From assembly GCF_019352175.1 (NCBI RefSeq), contig NZ_JACBYI010000004.1, positions 62,001-126,000 on the forward strand: DNA of 64,000 nt. Reading direction: 5' to 3'. Positions within the stretch are counted from its first letter, which is position 1, and every line of letters begins with the position of its first letter. The stretch is from Paenibacillus sp. S150. Lineage in GTDB: Bacteria > Bacillota > Bacilli > Paenibacillales > Paenibacillaceae. Below, piece after piece: positions 10,137 through 19,897 of this stretch. The notes under the pieces were generated by a model that had not been told where the DNA came from, made no database searches, and saw only the letters and a program-made list of their open reading frames with translations. Both the position numbers and the translations under genes were made by a program.

Positions 10137-11048
10137 ATGGCAACCCGAGTGCTGAAAGCCAATAAATTAAAAGAAACGCCCGGTGAACGGATGTTTATGG
10201 GCCTGATCTACACCTTTTTGAGTATTGTACTGATTATCGTGCTGTTTCCTTTGCTTAATATCCTGAGTTCTTCCTTCAGCTCCCCGCAGGCGGTGATCTC
10301 CGGGCAGGTCGGATTGCTGCCGGTGGATTTCTCGCTGGAGGGCTACAAGGCGGTCTTCCGGAACCAAAATATTGTCAGCGGGTTTATGAATTCCATGTAT
10401 TACACAGTAGCCGGAACCTTCATCAATGTGCTTCTGACCATCATGCTGGCCTATCCGCTATCCCGCAAAAGCTTTGCCGGCCGCGGCTTCATTATGGGAA
10501 TGCTGCTGGTGACCATGCTGTTTGACGGAGGACTGATTCCTTACTACCTGGTGGTAAAGGATCTGAATCTGCTGGATACGAGATGGGCGATGATTCTGCC
10601 TACGGCCGTTGCCGTCTTCCAGGTTATTGTCGCCCGGACGTTCTTCCAGTCCACCATTCCGGATGAGATCTGTGAAGCGGCAGAGCTGGACGGAAGCAGT
10701 GATTTCCGTTTTATCTGGAGTGTGGTGCTGCCGCTGTCCAAGCCGATTATTGCGGTGATGACGCTGATGTATGCGGTGGGGCATTGGAATGCCTACTTCG
10801 ATGCCATGATCTTCCTGAAGAATCAAGACCTGGTTCCCCTTCAGATTGTTCTAAGGAACATTCTGATTACGAATACAATCGACCCTTCCATGCTCTCCAA
10901 TGTGGATATGATGACGGCACAGTCGGGCCTCAAGGATCAATTGAAATATGCCCTGATTGTCGTGGCTATCGTGCCGATTCTTATTCTGTACCCGTTTGTC
11001 CAGAAGCATTTTGTGAAGGGGGTCATGATCGGTTCTCTGAAAGGCTGA
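10137..11048 (+). CDS. Sugar ABC importer permease (YtcP type)
   Basis: 303 residues with an AAGGAGGGGGG ribosome site. It is the second membrane subunit of the CUT1-type importer: six helices, an N-terminal helix near 22-44, and the EAA loop EAAELDGSSDFRFIWSVVLP near residue 180. The C-terminus FVQKHFVKGVMIGSLKG is the YtcP/YesQ signature. It pairs with the permease at 9138 and the lipoprotein at 11207. Confidence 0.92.
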   Translation: MATRVLKANKLKETPGERMFMGLIYTFLSIVLIIVLFPLLNILSSSFSSPQAVISGQVGLLPVDFSLEGYKAVFRNQNIVSGFMNSMYYTVAGTFINVLLTIMLAYPLSRKSFAGRGFIMGMLLVTMLFDGGLIPYYLVVKDLNLLDTRWAMILPTAVAVFQVIVARTFFQSTIPDEICEAAELDGSSDFRFIWSVVLPLSKPIIAVMTLMYAVGHWNAYFDAMIFLKNQDLVPLQIVLRNILITNTIDPSMLSNVDMMTAQSGLKDQLKYALIVVAIVPILILYPFVQKHFVKGVMIGSLKG

Positions 11049-11206
11049 TGCCCGGGAAGCAGAGCCGTTCCAAGTCGAAAGGAGGATAATCCGAACCTGC
11101 CGTTACGGAACAAGCGTGAGGGGCGCGGCGCTCCGGTGACAGTGCAGTCGGCATCACGGGTTCGTCCCAGAGGTCAGGACAACATTACTTTATAGGAGGA
11201 GTTATC

Positions 11207-12871
11207 TTGAAAAAAAGATTTTTGGAAAGTACGCTGCTGCTCATGATATTGTCGCTTGTCTTGTCCGCCTGCTCCGGGGCCAACAATGCCTCGAACCCGA
11301 ATTCGGAGGATAGCGGGGATGGCGCTGTGATCAGCGCGGTCGGCAAGCTGCCGATTGCCGATCAGACGATTACGCTGAAGATGTTCGCTCCGCAGAAGCC
11401 GACCATTGAAAATATGGAGACAAACACCTATACCAAATGGCTGGAGGAGCAGACCAACATTCATATTGATTGGGATTTGGCGGCCGAAGATGCACTCAAT
11501 GAGCGCAAGCAGCTGATGCTGGCGAGCGGAGATTATCCTGAAGTGATCCTGCACGGCAATCTGACGAAGGACGAGCAAATGAGATACGGCTCGCAAGGGG
11601 TGCTGCTGCCGCTGAACGGGCTGATTGACCAATATGCTCCCAATGTAAAGGCGGCTATGGCGGATATTGATTATCTCAGCAGTTCAATGACTGCCCCGGA
11701 TGGAAATATTTATTCAATCCCGATGGTCAATGAATGCTTCCACTGCACCTATCCGCAGAAATACTGGATCAACCAGGCTTGGCTGGACAAGCTGGGACTT
11801 GAGGTTCCCACGACTACCGATGAGCTGTACACGGTATTGAAGGCCTTCAAGGAACAGGATCCCAACGGCAATGGCAAGGCGGATGAAATTCCGCTGACCG
11901 GGACTGTGAAATCAGATATCGACAAAGGGAATTTCGACGGCTATTTAATGAATGCCTTCATCTATAATGATTCTGACACCTATCTGACCGTGGACAACGG
12001 CACAGTGGATTTCGCAGCCAACAAGGAAGAGTGGAAGCAAGGTCTGCAGTTCATGAACAAGCTCTACTCCGAAGGCTTGATCGATCAGGGGGCTTTTACC
12101 CAAAATGAAGATGCTGTCAATCAGCTGGCCAACCGCGAGCCGGATAACATCATGGGCTCCATCACGACCATGCTGATCAGCTTTGCACTGTCCCCGGATG
12201 ATGCGCATCCCCGCCATAAGGATTATGTAGCGGTACCGCCGCTAATTGGCCCAAGCGGGGTACAGCAGGCCGGAATTGTGAACGGCATTGCCAACGGACA
12301 ATTCGCCTTGACCAATAAGGCAACCGAACAGCAGCAGATCGCCGCCATTCGTCTGGTGGACTTCCTGTTCACGGAAGAATCCGTTTTGCTGCAGGAAAAA
12401 GGGCCGGAAGGCGAACGCTGGCGGCTTGCAGAGACAGGTGAACTGGACTTTAATGGCGAGCAGGCCAAATATACGGATGTTCCCTTCACGTATACCCAGA
12501 CCCATAATATTGCCTGGGAGCAGATTGGCCCTTCGCTGAGAACCAAGGAATATCTGGCCTCCTTCACCGCTCCGCAGGACCCGCTCGCAGAGGGCGGCTA
12601 TGGTACACGCTTATATAAAGAAACACAAGAAAAATATGAGCCTTATGCGACTGAGTCGGCCTACCCTCAGGGGATATTCCTTGCTTCCGAGGATTCTGAC
12701 GAGGCCGCCCAGCTGAAGACGACCATTTCGGACTATGTGAATGCCAACATGGCCCAGTTCATTACAGGCAGCAAAGATATCGAGAAGGAATGGGACGCTT
12801 ATGTGAGCGGATTTGAAGGCTTGCAGCTTAGCCGTTATCTGGAGATTTATCAAAACGCTTTGAACCGTTAA
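11207..12871 (+). CDS. Extracellular solute-binding lipoprotein of the first importer (LipO/YtcQ type)
   Basis: 554 residues from a TTG start preceded by TAGGAGGAG. The signal peptide ends in the lipobox LSAC, so the Cys near residue 22 would be lipidated and the protein anchored on the outer face of the membrane. The long two-lobed binding domain includes a DPNGNGKADEIPLTG loop that resembles a calcium-binding motif of LipO-type binders. It delivers ligand to the two upstream permeases. A terminator follows at 12911. No ATPase is encoded in the cluster. Confidence 0.92.
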   Translation: MKKRFLESTLLLMILSLVLSACSGANNASNPNSEDSGDGAVISAVGKLPIADQTITLKMFAPQKPTIENMETNTYTKWLEEQTNIHIDWDLAAEDALNERKQLMLASGDYPEVILHGNLTKDEQMRYGSQGVLLPLNGLIDQYAPNVKAAMADIDYLSSSMTAPDGNIYSIPMVNECFHCTYPQKYWINQAWLDKLGLEVPTTTDELYTVLKAFKEQDPNGNGKADEIPLTGTVKSDIDKGNFDGYLMNAFIYNDSDTYLTVDNGTVDFAANKEEWKQGLQFMNKLYSEGLIDQGAFTQNEDAVNQLANREPDNIMGSITTMLISFALSPDDAHPRHKDYVAVPPLIGPSGVQQAGIVNGIANGQFALTNKATEQQQIAAIRLVDFLFTEESVLLQEKGPEGERWRLAETGELDFNGEQAKYTDVPFTYTQTHNIAWEQIGPSLRTKEYLASFTAPQDPLAEGGYGTRLYKETQEKYEPYATESAYPQGIFLASEDSDEAAQLKTTISDYVNANMAQFITGSKDIEKEWDAYVSGFEGLQLSRYLEIYQNALNR

Positions 12872-12910
12872 TGTAGACCCGTCCGGTTGAACCTTTCCTT
12901 TATGTTCTGG

Positions 12911-12947
12911 CCCCTTCGCTGTTTTCAGCCGGCGCAAGGGGTCTTTG
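12911..12947 (+). terminator. Terminator after the first importer operon
   Basis: CCCCTTCGC pairs with GCGCAAGGGG (one bulge), followed by TCTTT. It lies 40 bases after the lipoprotein stop codon. Confidence 0.7.
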
Positions 12948-13007
12948 CTATGAGACAAGACAGGATAGAGGGGATTGGCCGGAGGGCCGGCACCGGCCGG
13001 TGCCGGT

Positions 13008-13230
13008 GGCAGTGAAGTGCAATGAAGTATCGTGAAGTGGGATTAGTGGGAATTAGTACACTTAAATGGACTGAAAAGCTTGCGGTAAAAGAGATAGTGG
13101 GAAAAAGTAAACTTATTTCGAGTGTATTTCCCAGAGAAGGGGCCAAAGGGGTTAAATAGGTATCCTTTTTCCTACTAACGCTGGCGGAAACGGCTATGGG
13201 GCAGATTTAAGTTTACTTTTTCCACTTGGG
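13008..13230 (+). repeat. Dispersed MITE-like repeat A, copy 2
   Basis: Same layout as copy 1: a left end with GAAGTGGGATTAGTGGG and TACACTTAAATGGAC, internal GTGGGAAAAAGTAAACTTA, inverted TATCCTTTTTCCTACTAA, and a right end TTTAAGTTTACTTTTTCCACTT (13206-13227). It lies in the 1.3-kb gap between the first importer and the GH81 gene. Confidence 0.75.
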
Positions 13231-13507
13231 GTTCCCGTCTGTCTGGTTTCAGCAGGAAGCCCAGATTGGACTGGAGGAATTGTACAAAGTACCTTCGAGC
13301 ATGATGAAGCCGAAATGAGAAATGAGTTAAAGCGCTTTCGATTTCGCCGCAAGCGGGGGATGTGAATGAACTGAGCAGTGGTATAAGTGCTTCTGATTTC
13401 GGAGGCGGGCCGGATGGCCGAATAAGTATCAATAGCACTGGACCAACATCATGGGAGCAAGCCGAACCGCCCCGTTGGGGCGGATTTGTTCAAAGATAAG
13501 AATTCAT

Positions 13508-13661
13508 CCTGAATTTCGAAAGTGAATTGAACCCATCCAGATCGGACAAGGGATAAACCCTCTTTTTCCTTCACCCCTTTGGTGCAAGCTGTTTTTAGCA
13601 AGAAACCCCTTCGTGTAGAGCTTTTTAGATGATTTGTGGATACTTACTTTCGAAATTCAGG
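13508..13661. repeat. Dispersed repeat B with perfect terminal inverted repeats, copy 1
   Basis: A 154-base element bounded by CCTGAATTTCGAAAGT (13508-13523) and its exact complement ACTTTCGAAATTCAGG (13646-13661). A closely similar 155-base copy lies at 53133-53287. There is no ORF of its own, so it resembles a MITE. Confidence 0.85.
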
Positions 13662-13712
13662 TTTATATGTTTCACGCTATAAATTAGCCTTCTCTTTTTC
13701 GCTGAAGGGGCT
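13661..13712 (+). repeat. Left half of an R95 repeat abutting repeat B
   Basis: TATATGTTTCACGCTATAAATTAGCCTT...TTCGCTGAA matches the left half of the R95 family. It begins directly at the right end of repeat B. Confidence 0.6.
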
Positions 13713-13923
13713 GATCCAAGCAGCTATTTCATGGATTTTGAGACAGCCGTTTCCACTTCTGTGCAGCAAGCAGCGTATCCTCCAGGCACCTGCATCGGGG
13801 GAGAAGCTGAGATCCGGCGGGTTCTGCACTGCAAAAATAAGGAAGTCCGTTTATTCTGCATAAAATCGTTGATTTGTGTAATTGTATCTCCTTTAACAAA
13901 AAGGTAGTCTGAAATTGTCATCT

Positions 13924-13937
13924 TGTAAGCGCTTATA
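13924..13937. promoter_or_regulatory. cre-like catabolite control site upstream of the GH81 glucanase
   Basis: TGTAAGCGCTTATA fits the CcpA operator consensus (TGWAARCGYTWNCW) at nearly all positions. It lies 252 bases ahead of the GH81 start codon, so glucose repression of the glucanase is plausible. Inference from consensus only. Confidence 0.6.
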
Positions 13938-14105
13938 TTCACAATTTTTCGCTTATTTTTACAACAAATGTAAAGGGGATGGTGGATGCCGGGGAGATTT
14001 TGGAGAGCTGAAAACATCAGAGACGGCAGATGAAGGTGTTTGGACTGTTAATATTCAGGGCGAGATATCCAAGTTTTAGTTTTTTAGAGGGAGGACTTCA
14101 AGGTT

Positions 14106-14149
14106 TGGTTTTATGGTGAAGGGTTTTATGGTGAAGGTTTTTATGGTTT
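14106..14149 (+). repeat. Short tandem repeat just upstream of the GH81 gene
   Basis: Three near-identical units of about 15 bases built on GGTTTTATGGTGAAG, ending 40 bases before the start codon and so inside the likely leader of the mRNA. Confidence 0.6.
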
Positions 14150-14188
14150 AGAGCTGAAACGCCGCATTTCATATTTTAAGGAGGATAC

Positions 14189-17100
14189 ATGCCGATGGGC
14201 TATTCAAAAAGGAGTAAAGGCAATAAAGGCACAAGGGGGGTTGCCGCAGTCTTAAGTGTAATTATGCTGCTGAGCGTCGTACTGACCGCCCCGCCGGGCC
14301 GCGCGCATGCCGCAGGCTCTTATCTGCTCTCCGCCGACCGTCCGGCCTATGCGTCGGGTACGGAGGGCAACAATAGTCCGGATCTGGCGGTGGACAGCAA
14401 TACAGCTACCCGCTGGAGCAGTGCCTGGGGAGCGGACCCGAACTGGATCTATATCGATCTTGGGGCAACAGCCGCTGTGGACCGGGTGGTGCTGCGGTGG
14501 GAGAACGCGTATGCCAAGTCCTACAAGATCCAGATGTCCTCCGACGAACTGACCTGGAATGATGTCTATACGGCTGCAGCAGGAGACGGAGGCGTGGATG
14601 ATTTCACGCTCAGCGGTTCGGGACGTTATATCCGGCTGTATGCCACTGAACGGAGCCTGCCGGCTTACGGCATCTCGCTGTTCGAGTTTGAAGTATACGG
14701 AACCGGCGGAGTAAATCCGCCTCCAGCAGTACTGGGCGCAAATGTTGCGCTTAACAAGCAGGTAACGGCTTCCTCCTACGAGCAATCCGATTATTTGCCG
14801 GTTGGCTCCACGCTGCCGCAGCTTGCCGTTGACGGCAGCCTGACGACGCGATGGTCCTCCAATCCCACGGACAATGAGTGGATCAGCGTCGACCTGGGGA
14901 GCGTGCATACGCTGGGCCGGGTTATCCTGAACTGGGAGGCGGCAGCCGGACGGATCTATGATATTCAGGTTTCCAGCAACGGTACGAACTGGACGACCGT
15001 CTACCGTGAGCTTCACGGCTCCGGAGGGACGCTGAATCTGCCGATATATGCTACGGGACGCTACCTGCGGATGAACGGAATCAGCAGAGCGACAACTTTT
15101 GGCTACTCGCTGTTTGAGATTCAGGCCTATGACTATGTGACGGGCGATCCCCAGCCGACCTATACCATCCCGGCGATTCCGGCAGTCTCCACAGTGGCTG
15201 TTGGCCAGGGCAGCCACGCCAAGAATGACCTGTCCATTGCCCAGCCGAAGTATCCGGAGTACAAAGCGGATTCCCTTACGGCGCCGCTGCCTTCCAATGA
15301 CTGGTGGCAGTCGATCATGATCAACCAGCTGGGCAATGGCATTATCACGCTGCCGCTGAAATCGAAATACACCAAGCAGGGACTGGGTGTGTTCAATCCC
15401 GGAGCAGGGTATTTAAGTGCTGACGGCAAGGCGCAGGAGGGCGGAGGCAACCCCGACCTGTTCCTGATGGCCAGCAATATCAACACCTCAGGCATGTCCA
15501 ACCGCATTACCGGCTACGGTGACTGGTCGGCTACTGCGGTGTTAAGCGACGGAACAACCGAGAAGATGAAGACGACCTTCGTCAAAGGCTCGCCGTATCT
15601 CTATTCGCAATTCAGCGATCCGGCCAGTCCCGAAATCTACCTTCCGGCCAGCACCAGATTCTTCGATGACAGCAACGCTACCATCCTTGCCGCCGATGGA
15701 GCCAGCGTCACTGCCGACCATATCGGCATTGAGGTTACCAATTCCAACGGCGCGCCGGCACCTGCGATGGTGACCAGAACCTATGGCATCTATGCTCCGG
15801 CCGGCACGACCTTCAGGAAGGTGGGGGCCAAGCTCAAAATCCAGCTCGGAGGCGGGGCCGATTACCTCTCGCTGTCCGCTCTGCCTGCGGCCTCTGACCT
15901 GAACTATTTCTACCAGCATGGCTACGCTTATATTACTGGAACGAATGTAGCCTATACCTTCAATGAAACTACAGCGGATATTACCACCACGTTCAATGTG
16001 ACGACCGAGCTTAAGCGCCCGGGCTTCCCGAATACGGCGCTGATTACCCAGCTGCCGCATCAATGGAAGGTAACCACGGCGCAGCTCACGGCGCGTTCCT
16101 TTGCTTCCGTGCGCGGCACTCTGAAGGTAATGGAGGGCAATTCTTTTGCCACAGTGGATAAATTCTACGGCATCGTGCCCCAGTTTACGGAGCCTGGAGA
16201 TTCCTCCTATTCCCGCCAGGACCTGACCGGCTATCTGGCGAAGCTCGATACCGATACCGCCACAGACCTGATGAAGGCCGATGCCTACTGGCAGGGCAAG
16301 AAGCTGCATCCGCTGGCCATGGGCGTACTGATTGCCGACCAGATCGGCAATGAGAATTACAAGAATCTGTTCCTGGCGAGAATGAAGACCATTCTCTCGG
16401 ACTGGTATACGTACACCTCAGGGGAACCGGATTATTATTTTGACTACAACACCGATTGGGGAACCCTGATCTACAAGGCCAGCGAATTCGGGGCCAATTC
16501 GGGAATCACCGACCACCATTTCACCTACGGCTATTATGTATTTGCTTCGGCGGTGCTCGCCACCTACGACGCCGACTTCAAGAACAAGTACAGCGGCATG
16601 GTGGAGCAGCTGATCCGCGATTATGCCAACCCGTCCAAGACGGACCCGCTGTATCCGTTCCTGCGCAACTATGACCCGTATGAAGGCCATTCCTGGGCCG
16701 GAGGCTATGCCGACAATGACAGCGGCAACAACCAGGAGGCTGCAGGCGAGTCGCTCTTCGGCTGGGTCGGGCAATATATGTGGGCCACACTCACCGGAAA
16801 CCAGTCCTACCGCGATACAGCGATAATGGGCTTCACCACCGAGCTTCGGGCGGTTAAGCAGTACTGGTTCAATTTTGACCAGGACAACTGGCTGCCGGGC
16901 TATACGCATAAAACGGTCGGACAGATTTACGGCAGCTCGAATTTCTTCGGAACCTTCTTCAACGGGGACCCGGTGTATGTCTATGGCATTCATTGGCTGC
17001 CGACAGCGGAATATCTGACGAGCTACGGTTTTGACCCAGCCAAGGCGGCCGGCCTGTACAATGGCTTCGTGGCCGACAATGGCGGACCGGAAACCGACTG

Positions 17101-18757
17101 GTACCATATCGTCTGGCCGATTCAGTCGCTGAGTGATCCGCAGGCCGTCCTGAATAAATGGAATGCGGCGCTGCCGCAGCAGAACGAGCTGTTCAACACC
17201 TATTGGTTCGTGCACAGCATGGCTACACTCGGCCAGCGCAGCACGGATATCTGGGCGACGAACGGCAGCAGCGCGACAGTGTATAAAAAAGGCGCTGTTT
17301 ACAGCGCGCTCGTCTGGAATCCAACGGATGCGCAGATTACTGTGACCTTCCGGGGCGCTTCCGGAGTTACCGGCTCGGCGGTGGTCGGCGCCAAAAAGCT
17401 GATCAAGGTTGATCCGACGAAGGTGACGGCCGGTACGCTGGCTCCGCCGGCTCTGACGGCCGATTCCACGCTGAATACCGTAGGCCAGCCCATTGAGCTG
17501 ACGTTCACGGACAATGCAGCCTGGAGAGGGGCAATCAGTGCAGTGAAGGTGGACGGCGCAGCCGCTGCGGCCGCTGATTACACGGTGGCCGCCGGGAAAA
17601 TCACGCTGAACGCAGCCCTGTTCCCTACAGCCAAAACCTACACTGTAACGGTGTCCGCAGCAGGGTACAGCGATGCCAGCCTGCAGCAGACAATCACCGG
17701 AGGGACCTCTTCCGCCAATCTGGCGCTGAACAAAACAGTTACTGCTTCGGCGAATCCTGCACAGCCGGCGGCGGGAGCAGTCGATGGCGATCCGGGGACC
17801 CGCTGGGAGTCCGCCTTCAGTGATCCGCAGTGGATACAGGTGGATCTGGGTTCCAGCCAGACGGTCAGCCGCGTCCTGCTGAACTGGGAGGGGGCATATG
17901 CCAAGTCGTACAGCATTGAGGTTTCCACGAACGGGACGCAATGGACAACCGTGTATTCGACGACCACCGGAGACGGGGGAGTGGATGACCTGGGCTTCAC
18001 GCCTGTCAGCGCCCGTTATGTGAAGCTGAACGGCACAGAGCGCGGCACACAGTATGGCTACTCGTTATGGGAGTTTGAAGTGTACGGCAATGGAACAGCG
18101 GCTCCGCTGTCCCCTCCTGCGCTTGCCGCAGACTCCACGCAAAATACCGTAGGCCAGCCCATTGAGCTGACGTTCACGGACAATGCCGCCTGGAGAGGCG
18201 CAATCAGTGCGGTGAAGGTGGACGGCATCACGGCGGCCGCGGCCGATTATACGGTGGCCGCCGGAAAAATCACGCTGAACACCGCCCTGTTCCCGACGGC
18301 AAAAGCCTACACGGTTACGGTTACGGCCGCAGGCTATAATGATGCTTCCGTGCAGCAGACGATCACCGGAGGGACCTCTTCCGTCAATCTGGCACTGAAC
18401 AAGGCCGTAACCGCTTCGGCGAATCCGGTACAGCCCGCTGCAGGCGCTGTGGACGGCGACCCCGGCACCCGCTGGGAGTCGGCCTTCAGCGATCCGCAGT
18501 GGATACAGGTGGATCTGGGCGCAAACCAGACGGTCAGCCGCATCCTGCTGGACTGGGAAGGGGCATATGCCAAGTCGTACAGCATTGAGGTATCCACGAA
18601 CGGCACGCAATGGACAGCCGTGTATTCGACAACCGCCGGAGACGGGGGAGTGGATGATCTGAGCATTACCCCGGTCAGCACGCGTTATGTGAAGCTGACC
18701 GGAACGGAGCGCGGCACGCAGTACGGCTATTCGTTATGGGAATTATCCGTGTATTAA
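14189..18757 (+). CDS. Secreted multimodular endo-beta-1,3-glucanase (GH81)
   Basis: 1522 residues. Order: signal peptide (1-42); two F5/8C discoidin-like modules (about 43-171 and 185-316); GH81 catalytic region (about 330-1030); then two copies of a pair made of a Shr-HID-like (PF07550-type) module and an F5/8C module (about 1085-1302 and 1308-1522). GH81 hydrolyses beta-1,3-glucans such as fungal walls, laminarin or callose. Seen in the catalytic part: DYNTDWGT, DHHFTYGYY (D775) and NNQEAAGESLFGW with E850 and E854, the likely catalytic carboxylates by position in the family. The discoidin-like modules probably bind glycans. AAGGAGG sits just upstream; ATG at 14189 or 14195 could start. 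The two C-terminal module pairs are nearly identical in DNA as well as protein, a recent duplication. An importer follows at once. Confidence 0.9.
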   Translation: MPMGYSKRSKGNKGTRGVAAVLSVIMLLSVVLTAPPGRAHAAGSYLLSADRPAYASGTEGNNSPDLAVDSNTATRWSSAWGADPNWIYIDLGATAAVDRVVLRWENAYAKSYKIQMSSDELTWNDVYTAAAGDGGVDDFTLSGSGRYIRLYATERSLPAYGISLFEFEVYGTGGVNPPPAVLGANVALNKQVTASSYEQSDYLPVGSTLPQLAVDGSLTTRWSSNPTDNEWISVDLGSVHTLGRVILNWEAAAGRIYDIQVSSNGTNWTTVYRELHGSGGTLNLPIYATGRYLRMNGISRATTFGYSLFEIQAYDYVTGDPQPTYTIPAIPAVSTVAVGQGSHAKNDLSIAQPKYPEYKADSLTAPLPSNDWWQSIMINQLGNGIITLPLKSKYTKQGLGVFNPGAGYLSADGKAQEGGGNPDLFLMASNINTSGMSNRITGYGDWSATAVLSDGTTEKMKTTFVKGSPYLYSQFSDPASPEIYLPASTRFFDDSNATILAADGASVTADHIGIEVTNSNGAPAPAMVTRTYGIYAPAGTTFRKVGAKLKIQLGGGADYLSLSALPAASDLNYFYQHGYAYITGTNVAYTFNETTADITTTFNVTTELKRPGFPNTALITQLPHQWKVTTAQLTARSFASVRGTLKVMEGNSFATVDKFYGIVPQFTEPGDSSYSRQDLTGYLAKLDTDTATDLMKADAYWQGKKLHPLAMGVLIADQIGNENYKNLFLARMKTILSDWYTYTSGEPDYYFDYNTDWGTLIYKASEFGANSGITDHHFTYGYYVFASAVLATYDADFKNKYSGMVEQLIRDYANPSKTDPLYPFLRNYDPYEGHSWAGGYADNDSGNNQEAAGESLFGWVGQYMWATLTGNQSYRDTAIMGFTTELRAVKQYWFNFDQDNWLPGYTHKTVGQIYGSSNFFGTFFNGDPVYVYGIHWLPTAEYLTSYGFDPAKAAGLYNGFVADNGGPETDWYHIVWPIQSLSDPQAVLNKWNAALPQQNELFNTYWFVHSMATLGQRSTDIWATNGSSATVYKKGAVYSALVWNPTDAQITVTFRGASGVTGSAVVGAKKLIKVDPTKVTAGTLAPPALTADSTLNTVGQPIELTFTDNAAWRGAISAVKVDGAAAAAADYTVAAGKITLNAALFPTAKTYTVTVSAAGYSDASLQQTITGGTSSANLALNKTVTASANPAQPAAGAVDGDPGTRWESAFSDPQWIQVDLGSSQTVSRVLLNWEGAYAKSYSIEVSTNGTQWTTVYSTTTGDGGVDDLGFTPVSARYVKLNGTERGTQYGYSLWEFEVYGNGTAAPLSPPALAADSTQNTVGQPIELTFTDNAAWRGAISAVKVDGITAAAADYTVAAGKITLNTALFPTAKAYTVTVTAAGYNDASVQQTITGGTSSVNLALNKAVTASANPVQPAAGAVDGDPGTRWESAFSDPQWIQVDLGANQTVSRILLDWEGAYAKSYSIEVSTNGTQWTAVYSTTAGDGGVDDLSITPVSTRYVKLTGTERGTQYGYSLWELSVY

Positions 18758-18868
18758 GCGGAGCATAAAGCCCGTTGATTTTGTAAATGAATCGTTAATC
18801 ACTCTCGTAGAGCGGGCCATCTCTTTGAAGATAAGATAGATTTATCAAATCAAAGAAATGGTGATGCT

Positions 18869-19861
18869 ATGAAAAAAGAAACAGTGCCCGGGGTTCTGCC
18901 GCCCAAAGCTTATCGTCCGCTCGGCGGCAGGATTCAGGGAAACGGGGTGTGGAGCCGCTTCGCCAGGCAATGGGACTATCAGCTGATGATTCTCCCCTCT
19001 ATTATTTTTCTGCTGATATTCAGCTACATACCGATGTGGGGCGTCATGATGGCCTTCAAGGAATACAATCTGTTCGAAGGCTTCAGCGCGAGCCCTTGGG
19101 TGGGGACCCTGCATTTCCGCATGTTTTTTGAATCGCCGGAGTTCTGGAGCATTGTCAGGAACACGCTGTGCATCAGCCTGCTGAAGCTGGCCGCCGGTTT
19201 CCCGGCTCCCATCATTCTGGCGCTGCTGCTCAATGAAGTGAAGAATATGATGTTCAAGCGCGTCGTGCAGACGATCACATACATCCCGCATTTCATCTCC
19301 TGGGTTGTTGTCTCGGGTCTGGTCTTCTCGATGCTGGCTGTGGACAATGGCGCAGTGAATGATGTCCTGATGAAAACCTCGCTGATCGACGAGCCGATCA
19401 ACTGGCTGTCCGTTCCGCACTACTTCTGGGGCATTCTGGTCTCTGTAGGCGTCTGGAAGGAAATCGGCTTTGGTTCCATCGTGTACCTGGCAGCCATAGC
19501 CGGCATTGATCCGGCGCTGTATGAGGCTGCTTCCATCGACGGGGCGAGCCGGTTCAAGCAAATCTTCAAGATTACGCTGCCGAGCATGTCTGCGGTCATT
19601 ACGATTTTCCTGCTGCTTGGGGTAGGGAATATTCTCAACGCAGGCTTCGAGGATATTCTGCTGCTGACGAAGAATCTGAATAACGGCATTCTGATGCCCT
19701 ATGCGCAGACGGTGGACACATACGTCTACCAGATGGGGATTCTGAACCAGCGTTACTCTTACGCCACCGCGGCCGGACTGCTCAAGTCGGTGCTCAGCGT
19801 ACTCCTGCTGTATATTGCCAACACCATCTCCCGCCGGCTCGGCAAAGCCAGCCTATGGTAA
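18869..19861 (+). CDS. Sugar ABC importer permease (LplB type), second importer
   Basis: 330 residues with six membrane helices, the first at about 34-54 (LMILPSIIFLLIFSYIPMWG). The EAA loop EAASIDGASRFKQIFKITLP is near residue 220. The start ATG follows GGTGAT. It begins 111 bases after the GH81 gene and is followed 36 bases later by its partner permease. Its position suggests import of beta-1,3-gluco-oligosaccharides released by the glucanase; this is inference. Confidence 0.91.
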   Translation: MKKETVPGVLPPKAYRPLGGRIQGNGVWSRFARQWDYQLMILPSIIFLLIFSYIPMWGVMMAFKEYNLFEGFSASPWVGTLHFRMFFESPEFWSIVRNTLCISLLKLAAGFPAPIILALLLNEVKNMMFKRVVQTITYIPHFISWVVVSGLVFSMLAVDNGAVNDVLMKTSLIDEPINWLSVPHYFWGILVSVGVWKEIGFGSIVYLAAIAGIDPALYEAASIDGASRFKQIFKITLPSMSAVITIFLLLGVGNILNAGFEDILLLTKNLNNGILMPYAQTVDTYVYQMGILNQRYSYATAAGLLKSVLSVLLLYIANTISRRLGKASLW

Positions 19862-19897
19862 GCCCGGCGGCCACAACCCTGAGAGGAGGCCTGTGCC

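Noticed and set aside
13327-13340. cre-like TTAAAGCGCTTTCG between the repeats
   Set aside because: It is symmetric, but lacks the first TG of the consensus and lies more than 800 bases from the nearest start codon.
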